From Candidatus Nitrosopumilus sp. (GTDB taxonomy: Archaea; Thermoproteota; Nitrososphaeria; Nitrososphaerales; Nitrosopumilaceae): a DNA stretch of 64,000 nt. Of the stretch, positions 50,722 to 60,055 are shown piece after piece. The notes beneath the pieces were generated by a model. That model saw nothing but the letters and a program-made list of their open reading frames with translations, searched no databases and was not told the origin of the DNA. Both the position numbers and the translations under genes were made by a program. The stretch spans positions 62,001 to 126,000 of the forward strand of contig JAILWG010000004.1 of NCBI GenBank assembly GCA_025699075.1, in the 5' to 3' direction. Each line of letters opens with the position of its first letter. Within the stretch, counting starts at the first letter, position 1.

Positions 50722-51915
50722 ATGAGTTTAGCCCCCCAAGAATTAGAAAACACAGCAAGCAAATATGCTTCTGAAGCTATCAAATTTGATTCTCAAGGTG
50801 CCCGTGGAATGGCAATTACTCACTACCAACATGCAATCGATGCTCTTGTAAAATTATTACAACTTTATCCTACCAGTAAACTGAATCAAATTTACAAAGA
50901 AAGATGTAACTCTTACCATGGCAGAATCAATGCATTACAACAGGCTCATGGTGTCGAGCCTGCAGTTGATCCTAAAGCTTCTGATGAAGAACAAAAGAAA
51001 TCTGTTCAAAGACAAGAAAATGAAAATGATTTTGAAGAATTAATCATGAAAGAGAAACCTGATGTTACTTGGGACCAAGTAATCGGGTTAGATGATGCAA
51101 AAAGTGCATTACGCGAATCAATTGTTTATCCAACTAAAAGACCTGATTTGTTTCCACTTGGATGGCCCAAAGGAATGTTGTTGTATGGCCCACCGGGTAC
51201 CGGAAAAACTATGCTTGCAGCAGCAACTGCAAACGAGATGGATGGATATTTCATCAATGTTGATGCATCTTCTATGATGAGTAAATGGTTGGGTGAGGCA
51301 GAAAAGAATGTCTCAAAATTATTTGCAATGGCAAGACATTATGCAGAAAAAGAAGGCAAACCTGTAATTTTATTCGTAGATGAAGTCGACTCTCTATTAG
51401 GTTCCAGAAATAGTGAAGTGGGCGGTGAAGTTAGAACTAAAAACCAATTCTTAACTGAGATGGATGGTGTAAATAGTAAAGGTAAAGATTTGATGTTGTA
51501 TGTAATTGGTGCAACAAACAAACCTTGGAGTCTTGATTGGCCATTTCTTAGAAGATTCCAAAAGAGAATCTATGTATCCTTGCCTACACAAGCAGCAAGA
51601 GTAAATCTCTTTGAACAATACACTGCTAAACTGAATAAAAATATGAGTGTAAACAATAATGATTTGGCAAAATTGTTTGACGGATACAGTGCAAGTGATA
51701 TTAAAGATATCTGCCAAGCAGCACAAATTAAAACAGTACATGAAATTTTCAATGCTCCTGATTATCATGAACCAGTTGAAGGTGAAGAACCAGTTCAGCC
51801 AAGAGCCCTTACAACAGCTGATTTCAAAAATATTATGGAAAGAAGAAAACCTAGCGTTTCAACTGAAATGATCCGTGCTTATCACAAGTGGAGCGAAGAG
51901 TTCCAAGCACTATAG
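50722..51915 (+). CDS. cdvC: CdvC, Vps4-like AAA ATPase
   Basis: 397 residues, ATG start. An N-terminal MIT domain (about 5-75, YASEAIKFDSQGARGMAITH) is linked to an AAA module with Walker A GPPGTGKT (156-163), Walker B ILFVDEVDSL, sensor GATNKPW, an Arg-finger-type RRFQKRI, and a C-terminal Vps4-type helix. It remodels and disassembles ESCRT-III/CdvB filaments. Third gene of the locus. A T-rich terminator follows. Confidence 0.95.
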   Translation: MSLAPQELENTASKYASEAIKFDSQGARGMAITHYQHAIDALVKLLQLYPTSKLNQIYKERCNSYHGRINALQQAHGVEPAVDPKASDEEQKKSVQRQENENDFEELIMKEKPDVTWDQVIGLDDAKSALRESIVYPTKRPDLFPLGWPKGMLLYGPPGTGKTMLAAATANEMDGYFINVDASSMMSKWLGEAEKNVSKLFAMARHYAEKEGKPVILFVDEVDSLLGSRNSEVGGEVRTKNQFLTEMDGVNSKGKDLMLYVIGATNKPWSLDWPFLRRFQKRIYVSLPTQAARVNLFEQYTAKLNKNMSVNNNDLAKLFDGYSASDIKDICQAAQIKTVHEIFNAPDYHEPVEGEEPVQPRALTTADFKNIMERRKPSVSTEMIRAYHKWSEEFQAL

Positions 51916-51920
51916 TTACA

Positions 51921-51953
51921 TTTCTTTTTGCGATCAAATTTTTTAATTTTATT
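51921..51953 (+). terminator. T-rich terminator after cdvC
   Basis: Three T-rich runs lie 6-38 nt beyond the cdvC stop. No hairpin. Typical archaeal U-rich termination signal; it overlaps the promoter region of carA. Confidence 0.45.
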
Positions 51954-52002
51954 TACGCACAAAACTTAAATTCACAATGACTCGGACTTTACGAGGGTCA
52001 CA

Positions 52003-53142
52003 ATTACTACAAAGAAATCAAACCACGCAAACAAGTTTGGAAAACTGATTTTTGACGATGGTACTGTTCTTGATGGTCAGGGTTTTGGCTATTCTACGAC
52101 TGTTTTTGGTGAAATTGTCTTCAATACTGGGATGGTTGGCTATGCTGAGGCCTTAACTGATCCATCATATAATGGTCAAATTCTTACTTTGACATATCCT
52201 TTAGTTGGAAATTACGGTGTTCCCGATCCATCGCTGAAAGATGAAGATGGTATTTCAAAATTCTTTGAATCAAATAAAATACAAATTCGCGGATTAGTAG
52301 TTCACGAATTATCTTTAACTGCAAGTCATTGGAATCTTGCAATGACATTAGATGAATGGATGAATAATGAAAAGGTACCTGGAATTTCAGGAATAGATAC
52401 TAGGGAATTGACAAAAAAACTTCGAACTAGCGGCGTGATGATGGCCGCTCTTGTAGTCTCTGATACAGAGATTGATGTTGAATCAGTAAAGGCACAACTC
52501 AAATCTGCAAAGCATTATGATTCTGAACAATTTATGGATGATGTGTCCACAAAAGAGGTGCGAATCTTTGGTGATGGAAAAGAATCGGTGGTTGTAGTTG
52601 ACACTGGTGCCAAAAATGCAATTCTGAGAAATGTTCTTGAACTTGACTATAAAGCAATTTTAGTTCCATGGGACACTTCTTTTGAAAAAATAATGTCTTA
52701 CAATCCAAAAGGTGTTGTTCTAAGCAGTGGCCCAGGCGACCCTCAAAAATGCCCTAACACTATTGACACTGCTAAAAAATTAATTGAAGACAACGTCCCT
52801 ACATTAGGAATTTGTTTGGGTGCACAAATAATTGGCATTGCTGGAAATACTGAAACATACAAACTAAAGTATGGACATCGTGGACAAAATAAACCTTGCA
52901 TCAATTTAGAAAATAATCAGGTATATGTTACAAGTCAAAATCATGGATACGGGATAACTCCTGAGTCTATTGAAAAATCTGATTTCAAATTATGGTTTAC
53001 AAACGCTGATGATAAAACAGTTGAAGGAATAAAACACAAAAAACAAAATTGCATTGCAGTACAGTTTCACCCCGAAGCTGCTCCTGGTCCTTTTGATTGT
53101 AAATTTGTCTTTGAAGAATTAAAAAAACTAATGGAGAAATAA
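52003..53142 (+). CDS. carA: Carbamoyl-phosphate synthase, small subunit (start probably ATT)
   Basis: 379 residues when started at ATT 52003. The first in-frame ATG, at 52132, would delete the conserved N-terminus LIFDDGTVLDGQGFGYST and EIVFNTGMVGY, which are hallmarks of CarA. No ATG, GTG or TTG lies in frame between the upstream stop and 52132; GAGG sits six bases before ATT. The C-terminal class I glutaminase has LGICLGAQ (nucleophile Cys), FHPEAAPG and SSGPGDP. It supplies ammonia from glutamine for CarB. The stop is 3 nt before carB. Confidence 0.9.
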   Translation: MTTKKSNHANKFGKLIFDDGTVLDGQGFGYSTTVFGEIVFNTGMVGYAEALTDPSYNGQILTLTYPLVGNYGVPDPSLKDEDGISKFFESNKIQIRGLVVHELSLTASHWNLAMTLDEWMNNEKVPGISGIDTRELTKKLRTSGVMMAALVVSDTEIDVESVKAQLKSAKHYDSEQFMDDVSTKEVRIFGDGKESVVVVDTGAKNAILRNVLELDYKAILVPWDTSFEKIMSYNPKGVVLSSGPGDPQKCPNTIDTAKKLIEDNVPTLGICLGAQIIGIAGNTETYKLKYGHRGQNKPCINLENNQVYVTSQNHGYGITPESIEKSDFKLWFTNADDKTVEGIKHKKQNCIAVQFHPEAAPGPFDCKFVFEELKKLMEK

Positions 53143-53145
53143 AAA

Positions 53146-56100
53146 TTGCCAAAAAATGAATCCTTAAAGAAAATCCTTGTACTGGGAAGCGGTGCAATCA
53201 AAATCGGTGAAGCTGGAGAATTTGATTATTCTGGAAGTCAATGTCTAAAGGCAATTCATGAAGACGGCATAAACAGTGTTTTGATAAATCCAAATATTGC
53301 TACCATTCAGACCGATACAAGATTTGCTGATCAAGTGTATCTACTTCCTGTAAATGCGGAATATGTTGAATCAATTATTGAAAAAGAAAGGCCTGATGGG
53401 ATTATGCTGGCATATGGGGGACAAACTGCTCTGAATTGTGGAGTTAATCTAGATGAGGCTGGCATTCTCAAAAAATATGGCGTAAATGTGCTTGGGACTC
53501 AGATTCCTGGGATTCAGAAAACCGAAGATAGGCAGCTTTTCAAAGATTCTATGAAGGAATGCAATGTACCTGTACTCAAAAGTAAGACAGTAAATAATTT
53601 TGAAGATGCTAAAAAAGCCGCCGAAGAACTATCCTACCCTGTAATCATTCGAGTGGCGTATACTTTGGGAGGTCGAGGTGGTGGTGTAGCTTACAATGAA
53701 ATTGAATTACATGAAATCGTAGAGCGTGGCCTCAAAGCTAGTCTTGTCAAGCAGGTTCTAGTTGAAGAATACATTGGTCACTGGAAGCAAATTGAATATG
53801 AGGTGATGCAAGACTATGAGGGAAATAATGTAATTGTTTGTAATATGGAAAATGTTCTTTCAATGAAAGCACATACTGGTGATAACATTGTGGTTGCACC
53901 ATCACAAACAATTGATAATCATGAATATCATATGTTACGTTCTGCAGCATTACGTGCAACAAAACACGTTGGAATTGTGGGCGAATGCAATATCCAATAC
54001 GCACTTGCACCCGATTCTGATAGATATGTTGCAATTGAAATTAATCCTAGACTTTCCCGTTCATCTGCATTAGCAAGTAAAGCAACAGGATATCCTCTGG
54101 CATACATGTCTGCAAAAATTGGTTTGGGTTACCATTTATCTGAATTAGTCAACAGAATCACCAAAAGCACAACAGCTTGCTTTGAGCCTTCTCTTGATTA
54201 TATTGTATGTAAACATCCTAGATGGGACTTTGACAAATTTGAATTAGTCAATAGGCGACTTGGACCTACCATGAAATCTGTTGGTGAGGTTATGGCAGTT
54301 GGCAGAACCTTTGAAGAATCATTCCAAAAAGCAATTCGAATGTTGGATATTGGAAATGATGGATTAGTTCTGAATCGTACAAATGGCCAAAAATATACTG
54401 AAGAAGATATTGAATACAAATTATCTCATCATGATGATCACATTCTTTATCATGTTGCAATTGCGTTGAAGATGGGAATTTCAGTCGAACGAATTTACAA
54501 ACTATCTACTGTTGATCCCTGGTTTATAGAAAAAATAAAAAATATTGTAAATATTGAAGAAAAACTCAAAAAATCAGAACTTGATGAATCTCTACTTTGG
54601 GATGCTAAAAAATTTGGATTTTCTGATAAACAAATAGCTCGTGCCAAAGACATCACTCCTGATGAAATACGTGGTTTGAGAAAGAAATTCGGCGTAATTC
54701 CTTCTGTCAAACAGATTGATACGCTGGCTGCTGAATGGCCTGCAGTAACTAACTACCTGTATCTGACATATGGCGGGCATTCTGATGATATTGTGGTTCC
54801 AAAAGATCAGCAAGGAATCATAGTACTTGGAGCCGGCCCCTATAGAATTGGCAGTAGTGTTGAATTTGATTGGGGTACTGTTAACATGGTTTGGGGTCTT
54901 CAAGAGAATGGAGAGAAGAATGTTTCAGTAGTTAATTGTAATCCTGAAACAGTTTCAACTGATTATGATATTTGCACACGATTGTATTTTGAAGAACTAA
55001 CTCAAGAAAGAATTCTGGATATTGTAGAATTTGAAAATCCTAAAGGGATAATCACATGCGTTGGTGGACAAACTGCTAATAACTTAACTCTAGGCCTTGC
55101 ACAACACGGTGTGAATATTTTAGGTACAAGAGCACAAGATGTTGATAGAGCAGAAGACCGTTCCAAGTTTAGTGCAGAGCTTGACAAACTACACATTCAA
55201 CAGCCATTATGGCAAGCCTTTTCCAATCTTAATGAAGCAAGATCTTTTGCTCAGGAAGTTGAATTTCCTGTAATCGTTAGACCTTCGTATGTTTTATCAG
55301 GTGCTGCAATGAAAGTCGTTTGGTCTCAAGAAGAATTAAAAACATATGTCAAAGAAGCAACTGATGTATCTCCTGATCATCCTGTTGTGATTTCGAAATT
55401 TATGTTAAATTCACTTGAAGTAGATGTAGATGGAGTTAGTAATGGTAAAGAAGTTGTAATTGGTGCAATTGTTGAACACATTGATAGTGCAGGTGTTCAT
55501 TCTGGGGATGCTATGATGGTAATTCCGCCATGGCGTTTAAGCAATAAAATTATTGAAACCATAAATGAATATACAAAAAAGATTGCTCTGACATTTAATA
55601 TCAAAGGACCATTTAATCTGCAATTTTTGGTTCATGATGACCACGTCTATGTAATAGAGCTAAACATACGCGCCTCTCGTTCAATGCCGTTTGTTTCAAA
55701 ATTGGTAAAAACTAACCTTATTTCTCTTGCCGCCAAAGCCATTTTAGACAAACCCCTGCCTAAAATCCCTGAAAATAAATGGCAAAAAATCACAAATTAT
55801 GGAATCAAAGTTCCACAATTCTCATTCATGCAATTAGAAGGTGCAGATATTGCGTTAGGTGTTGAAATGCAATCTACTGGAGAGGCAGCATGCTTTGGAA
55901 CTAGTTTCTATGATGCGTTGTCCAAAGGGTTGACGTCTGTTGGGTATAATTTGCCCGATAAGGGCTCTGCATTAGTGACTGTGGGTGGTGCTCAAAATAA
56001 AGAAAAACTACTTCCAACAATTGCAAAATTAAAACAATTGGGATTCAAAATCTTGGCAACTGAACATACTGCTGAATTTTTTGAAGAAAAAATTGGCGAA

Positions 56101-56388
56101 GTGGAGATTGTCCACAAGATTTCAGAACCTGAAAGAAAACCCAACATTTCGGATTTGTTGTATGAAAGAAAAATCGATTTTATCATAAACATTCCAAGTA
56201 CATCTACATTGGAAAAATATGTTGGAATGCTTGATGATGAATACCAAATAAGAAGAAAGTCTCTTGAATTAGGAATTCCAGTACTTACTACTATGGAACT
56301 TGCTGATTCTTTTGTCAAAACACTAGAATGGTTAAGGAATAACGAAACAACAAAAGATCCTATTGAGCCTTATGACAAGTATGAGTGA
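53146..56388 (+). CDS. carB: Carbamoyl-phosphate synthase, large subunit
   Basis: 1080 residues from TTG. Two homologous ATP-grasp halves: the first with VLGSGAIKIGEAGEFDYSG and VRVAYTLGGRGGG, the second with LGAGPYRIGSSVEFDWG and VRPSYVLSGAAM. The C-terminal allosteric domain follows (about 935-1080). It makes carbamoyl phosphate from bicarbonate, ammonia and 2 ATP for pyrimidines and arginine. Operon with carA. Full length. Confidence 0.96.
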   Translation: MPKNESLKKILVLGSGAIKIGEAGEFDYSGSQCLKAIHEDGINSVLINPNIATIQTDTRFADQVYLLPVNAEYVESIIEKERPDGIMLAYGGQTALNCGVNLDEAGILKKYGVNVLGTQIPGIQKTEDRQLFKDSMKECNVPVLKSKTVNNFEDAKKAAEELSYPVIIRVAYTLGGRGGGVAYNEIELHEIVERGLKASLVKQVLVEEYIGHWKQIEYEVMQDYEGNNVIVCNMENVLSMKAHTGDNIVVAPSQTIDNHEYHMLRSAALRATKHVGIVGECNIQYALAPDSDRYVAIEINPRLSRSSALASKATGYPLAYMSAKIGLGYHLSELVNRITKSTTACFEPSLDYIVCKHPRWDFDKFELVNRRLGPTMKSVGEVMAVGRTFEESFQKAIRMLDIGNDGLVLNRTNGQKYTEEDIEYKLSHHDDHILYHVAIALKMGISVERIYKLSTVDPWFIEKIKNIVNIEEKLKKSELDESLLWDAKKFGFSDKQIARAKDITPDEIRGLRKKFGVIPSVKQIDTLAAEWPAVTNYLYLTYGGHSDDIVVPKDQQGIIVLGAGPYRIGSSVEFDWGTVNMVWGLQENGEKNVSVVNCNPETVSTDYDICTRLYFEELTQERILDIVEFENPKGIITCVGGQTANNLTLGLAQHGVNILGTRAQDVDRAEDRSKFSAELDKLHIQQPLWQAFSNLNEARSFAQEVEFPVIVRPSYVLSGAAMKVVWSQEELKTYVKEATDVSPDHPVVISKFMLNSLEVDVDGVSNGKEVVIGAIVEHIDSAGVHSGDAMMVIPPWRLSNKIIETINEYTKKIALTFNIKGPFNLQFLVHDDHVYVIELNIRASRSMPFVSKLVKTNLISLAAKAILDKPLPKIPENKWQKITNYGIKVPQFSFMQLEGADIALGVEMQSTGEAACFGTSFYDALSKGLTSVGYNLPDKGSALVTVGGAQNKEKLLPTIAKLKQLGFKILATEHTAEFFEEKIGEVEIVHKISEPERKPNISDLLYERKIDFIINIPSTSTLEKYVGMLDDEYQIRRKSLELGIPVLTTMELADSFVKTLEWLRNNETTKDPIEPYDKYE

Positions 56389-56426
56389 TTATAAAAAACA
56401 TAAACGCAAGTATTCTATAAAACAAT

Positions 56427-56879
56427 ATGGCCAAAAAATTCTCTGATGATGAGCTTGATGAAGTTTTAAGTAAAATTGAAAAATTTGATTCAGATGGAAT
56501 TCGCTTTGTTCATTTAAAAAATAATGTGAAAAAGAATTTTGTTAAAATAAAAATTGCTGAATTTAAACTCAAAGATATCTTGGTATTTTTAGATGAGAAT
56601 GCATTGGTGCAAAGAATTCCGTTTGATGATAAACCTGGATTTCATGATCTTACTCTCTATCGAATTTCTGAAAAGGGTCGAGACTTACTTGCAAAATTTA
56701 CTCGTGAACCAAATGAAAATTGGAGCAAAAACAGCTACTCATCTAATGTTTCATGTCAAAACTGTGGCTATTCTTATGAAGTTCGTGTTGGATATTCTGA
56801 AACTGTCAAAACTTGGGCCAAATTACAACGATGTCCCAACTGTGCAATGAAGGGAACATTGGAAACAAAAATTGTTTGA
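56427..56879 (+). CDS. Zinc-ribbon protein with winged-helix-like N-terminus
   Basis: 150 residues, ATG start. The N-terminal 90 residues look like a winged helix (KLKDILVFLDENALVQRIPF, then LTLYRISEKGRDLL). The C-terminus carries C-x2-C (CQNCGYSYEV) and C-x2-C (RCPNCAMKG), a zinc ribbon. A DNA- or RNA-binding regulator is likely. Its stop abuts the convergent metallophosphoesterase stop. No named family. Confidence 0.72.
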   Translation: MAKKFSDDELDEVLSKIEKFDSDGIRFVHLKNNVKKNFVKIKIAEFKLKDILVFLDENALVQRIPFDDKPGFHDLTLYRISEKGRDLLAKFTREPNENWSKNSYSSNVSCQNCGYSYEVRVGYSETVKTWAKLQRCPNCAMKGTLETKIV

Positions 56880-57632
56880 TCAAATCACCTGACTGATATT
56901 TGATTCATTTCCAATAATTGTACCATCTAGTGTGATGATTCTTGCTTTGGAAATTTCTTTAATTTTATTGATGATTGGCGAGATGGATTTTTTGTATTGT
57001 TTTCTATGGGTTGCGTAAAAATATTTGTTAAATGACGGTATTATTGTGATTTCAATCTCACCTGCTTTATTTGGAAAAATATTTTCTTTTTCTGTTTTGA
57101 TTGAAACCCATACTCTTTGACCATTAATTATGGAATCTTCTTGAAAAAATACTGGATGTAGATGACCCATGATGATTTTATTTACATGAGAAAAATTTTC
57201 TGAAGGCATGGTGTGTCCATGTGTTAACAAAACATTTTCTTCCACCATTCCAGTAGAACTGATCATTGAAATGTTGTCTGGAACTAGTTTCTGTATGTTG
57301 GCATCATGGTTTCCTGGAATTAATATGACATCACACTTTTCTTTAATTTTTTTAAAAAATAATGGAACTTCATCCCATTCGTTTCTTGATATATTTTTAA
57401 TACTGGATTTAATATCTCCTAACAAAATTACAGAGTCTGGTTTTTCTAAATCAATTATTTCAGATAACTCTTGAATTGATTCATTGATTGTTGAATTTTT
57501 CCCTATGAAAATCTCATTTGAGGACATGCTGTTTTCAAATCCAATATGGATGTCTGTGACTATGAGATTCTTTTTTTTACCTTCTAAAATTAGAGCTGGT
57601 TTTGATGGAACTATTCTTGTTTGTAGCATCAA
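56880..57632 (-). CDS. Metallophosphoesterase (archaeal COG1407 type)
   Basis: 250 residues from TTG, or from the ATG one codon in. Calcineurin-like motifs: VTDIHIG, LLGDIKSS (GD in place of the usual GDL-H), GNHD, THGH and GHLHPVF. A two-metal phosphoesterase. Archaeal members of this group are often linked to DNA repair or helicase genes, but no such gene is next to it here. Substrate unknown. Confidence 0.88.
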   Translation of the reverse strand: MMLQTRIVPSKPALILEGKKKNLIVTDIHIGFENSMSSNEIFIGKNSTINESIQELSEIIDLEKPDSVILLGDIKSSIKNISRNEWDEVPLFFKKIKEKCDVILIPGNHDANIQKLVPDNISMISSTGMVEENVLLTHGHTMPSENFSHVNKIIMGHLHPVFFQEDSIINGQRVWVSIKTEKENIFPNKAGEIEITIIPSFNKYFYATHRKQYKKSISPIINKIKEISKARIITLDGTIIGNESNISQVI

Positions 57633-57663
57633 AGTTATACTGTGGATATCTGATTAAACCCTT

Positions 57664-57966
57664 GTGAACAAAGAGGTAGATAGAGTTCAATCAATTGTTT
57701 CTGAAAAACGTGTTAAATTACATATTTTTGAACCAAGTCAGCGAAAAATTTGGACTGTTGTTGGAAAAGGTGATGAACATTGGATTGATCCTGACGCTAA
57801 CTATTGCTCTTGTCAAGGATTTTATTTTGGTAAATTAAACAAGAAAACAACCTGCTATCATCTTGAGTCTGCACAACTAGCTAGAAACCAAAACCAAGTT
57901 GAAAAGATTGTTTTTTCTGATGATGAATTTCCCGATTTTCTTTTAGGATTAATTTCTGATTTGTAA
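57664..57966 (+). CDS. SWIM zinc finger protein
   Basis: 100 residues, GTG start. The SWIM motif C-x-C-x(n)-C-x-H is seen as YCSCQGFYFGKLNKK followed by TCYHL. SWIM fingers bind DNA or proteins and accompany Rad51-type recombination factors in other lineages; a small archaeal protein of this type could do so too, but that is inference. Divergent from the phosphoesterase with a 31-nt spacer. Confidence 0.8.
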   Translation: MNKEVDRVQSIVSEKRVKLHIFEPSQRKIWTVVGKGDEHWIDPDANYCSCQGFYFGKLNKKTTCYHLESAQLARNQNQVEKIVFSDDEFPDFLLGLISDL

Positions 57967-58014
57967 GAACTAATTATTCGAACTTATTAATAACAAGAAA
58001 TTCTTTATAGAATC

Positions 58015-58266
58015 ATGGATGAAGACCAACAAAATTTAGAAATAGAAAAAATTGCAAATCTAATGGTTCACGATGATATTTCCCCTGATGAACAAGACGT
58101 TGCAAAATTAGAGAAATATAAAAATCAGATCAAAGAGGATTGTAAAATTGATGATGAACAAGCTCTGAAAATGGTTTATGAAACATTACTTTATAGAAAA
58201 CTAAAAAATTCTGATTCAAGCGATGTTTTAGAAAAAGGTAATGAGTTTGGAGCTGGATTCAGCTAA
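58015..58266 (+). CDS. Hypothetical acidic protein (83 aa)
   Basis: 83 residues, ATG start; acidic and helical (DEQDVAKLEKYKNQIKEDCK). No motif recognised. It lies 48 nt after the SWIM gene on the same strand and is convergent with the next gene, stop to stop with 2 nt between. Confidence 0.62.
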   Translation: MDEDQQNLEIEKIANLMVHDDISPDEQDVAKLEKYKNQIKEDCKIDDEQALKMVYETLLYRKLKNSDSSDVLEKGNEFGAGFS

Positions 58267-58268
58267 AT

Positions 58269-58568
58269 CTATTCTAATGGAATAGAATCAACATCGTCTT
58301 TTGAAACTCCTTTCCATAAACCAATCATTCCTTCAGGTTCCACATTTTCAACTTTGGTGATCTGTTGAATTTTTACGTGATCTGGGTTTGGAGGCATCCA
58401 TAACATTGCCATATATTCTCCAACCTCTCCGACTTTAGTTGGTAAGGCCATGGTGATTTTGTCTGCTGCAAATCCTTTTGCAACTAGTGCATTTGTCGCT
58501 TTTTCTTTAAGATCCATTCTTCCATGCAGGAACAAATAGACATCTTTTTGAGTATCAATTTCTGCCAT
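58269..58568 (-). CDS. Conserved hypothetical protein (99 aa)
   Basis: 99 residues, ATG start; alpha/beta, with KDVYLFLHGRMDLKEKATNA and MALPTKVGEVGEYMAMLW. Looks like a compact folded domain typical of thaumarchaeal-specific proteins; no family named. Divergent from atpF. Confidence 0.7.
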   Translation of the reverse strand: MAEIDTQKDVYLFLHGRMDLKEKATNALVAKGFAADKITMALPTKVGEVGEYMAMLWMPPNPDHVKIQQITKVENVEPEGMIGLWKGVSKDDVDSIPLE

Positions 58569-58655
58569 GAATTTACTAATTTTTTAAACTAAATCAACCT
58601 TCCTGATCTAATTTCTCCAAAAAGGGTTAAATTAGAACAGAGAAAATTCTCAACT

Positions 58656-58949
58656 GTGAAAATCTTTACTGTTGGCAGTAAATCCTTTGTTACAAGTTTC
58701 CAATTAGCTGGAATTCCTGGGAAAATTTCTGAAAATCCTCAAAAAGCATTAGAAGAAATCAAGACATTAACTGATGATTCTGATGTTGGTCTAGTTTTAG
58801 TTAGTGATGATATTACAGAATCTATTAATGATGAGTTGACTGCTTTACGCGCAGAAAAATCTACTTTGGTGTTTGCATTGCCTGCAACTGGAAGTGAAAA
58901 AACTGAAGTTGATTACAGAGTAATGCTAAAGAAAATTCTCGGCGTATAA
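58656..58949 (+). CDS. atpF: A-type ATP synthase subunit F
   Basis: 97 residues, GTG start. Family pattern: VGSKSFVTSFQLAGIPGKIS, GLVLVSDDITESINDEL and a C-terminal LKKILGV. Subunit F belongs to the central stalk of the A/V-type ATPase. No other subunit genes are in the window, so this gene is separate from the main ATPase operon or that operon is broken up. It is followed by an alcohol dehydrogenase on the same strand after 32 nt. Confidence 0.88.
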   Translation: MKIFTVGSKSFVTSFQLAGIPGKISENPQKALEEIKTLTDDSDVGLVLVSDDITESINDELTALRAEKSTLVFALPATGSEKTEVDYRVMLKKILGV

Positions 58950-58981
58950 TCTACTTATGATCAAATACGTGATGTTCTGCC

Positions 58982-60010
58982 ATGAAAACTGCATCTGTTA
59001 AAGAACCATCTGTAATCTCTGTAAATGAAACAGACAAACCTCTGTTAACATCGGGTGATATTTTGGTACAAATGCAAGCTTGTGGAATTTGTGGTTCTGA
59101 TTTGGAAAAAGTTTTTGGACAATATGGCCAACCATCTATGCGTTTAGGACATGAACCCTCTGGCATAGTGTTGGAAGTAGGATCTGATGTAACTGAATTT
59201 AAAAAGGGTGATAGGGTTTTCACTCATCACCATGTTCCTTGCTATGATTGTCATTTTTGTAATCATGGCAATGAAACAATGTGTCAAAAATATTATGAAA
59301 CAAATCTCTCTCCTTGTGGTTTATCTGAAGAATATGTTGTACCAGCGTGGAATGTCTCTCATGGCGGTGTACTAAAAATTTCTGATTCTCTTAGCTATGA
59401 AGAGGCTGCAATGATTGAACCCTTGGCCTGTTGTGTTAGGGCTTGGACTAAATTTTCTTATCGTGAAGGTGATTCAACAGCTATTTTTGGAGTGGGTCCT
59501 ACTGGAATGATGCATGTAATGCTTGCAAATGCTAAAAAATTCTCAAAAATTTTCTGTTTTGATGTAAATGATTTCCGATTAAATTTTGCTAAAAAATTCA
59601 ACATTACTGAATCTATATCTTCAATGGATGAAAATCGAAAACAAAAGATTTTGGATAATACTGATGGAAGAGGTGTAGATGTAGCAATTGTTGCTACAAG
59701 TAGTCTCAAGGCATTAGATGATGCAATAGATATTGTTCGTAAAGGAGGTACTGTAATGATGTTTGGAGTTCCATCCAAGGGCGCAAAGATGGATTTGGAT
59801 ATGAGTAAAATTTATTCAAAAGAGATCACTCTGGTGACAAGTTATGCTGCATCTGATTCAGACACTGCAGAAGCCTTGAGTTTAATTGAATCTTCTCAGA
59901 TTGATGTTAAACAATTAATCACTCATACCTATACTATTTCTGATTCTCAAAAAGCATTTGATCATGCACGTACAGGTGAAAATGCAATGAAAATAATTAT
60001 TACAAAATGA
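58982..60010 (+). CDS. Zinc-dependent medium-chain alcohol/threonine dehydrogenase-like
   Basis: 342 residues, ATG start. Catalytic zinc motif CGICGSDLEK and GHEPSG, structural-zinc Cys set CYDCHFCNHGNETMC, and NAD-binding FGVGPTGMMHV. Polyol or threonine dehydrogenases share this form. It is followed after 45 nt by an LsrF-like aldolase gene, so both may act on a phosphorylated sugar or keto acid. Substrate unknown. Confidence 0.88.
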   Translation: MKTASVKEPSVISVNETDKPLLTSGDILVQMQACGICGSDLEKVFGQYGQPSMRLGHEPSGIVLEVGSDVTEFKKGDRVFTHHHVPCYDCHFCNHGNETMCQKYYETNLSPCGLSEEYVVPAWNVSHGGVLKISDSLSYEEAAMIEPLACCVRAWTKFSYREGDSTAIFGVGPTGMMHVMLANAKKFSKIFCFDVNDFRLNFAKKFNITESISSMDENRKQKILDNTDGRGVDVAIVATSSLKALDDAIDIVRKGGTVMMFGVPSKGAKMDLDMSKIYSKEITLVTSYAASDSDTAEALSLIESSQIDVKQLITHTYTISDSQKAFDHARTGENAMKIIITK

Positions 60011-60055
60011 GAAAGGCTTAAGAAGGGATTTTCATTCCTTCAAAATCGAAGAAAT

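Noticed and set aside
52132-53142. carA starting at the first ATG (52132)
   Set aside because: It removes a well-conserved N-terminal strand set of CarA that is present in frame just upstream.
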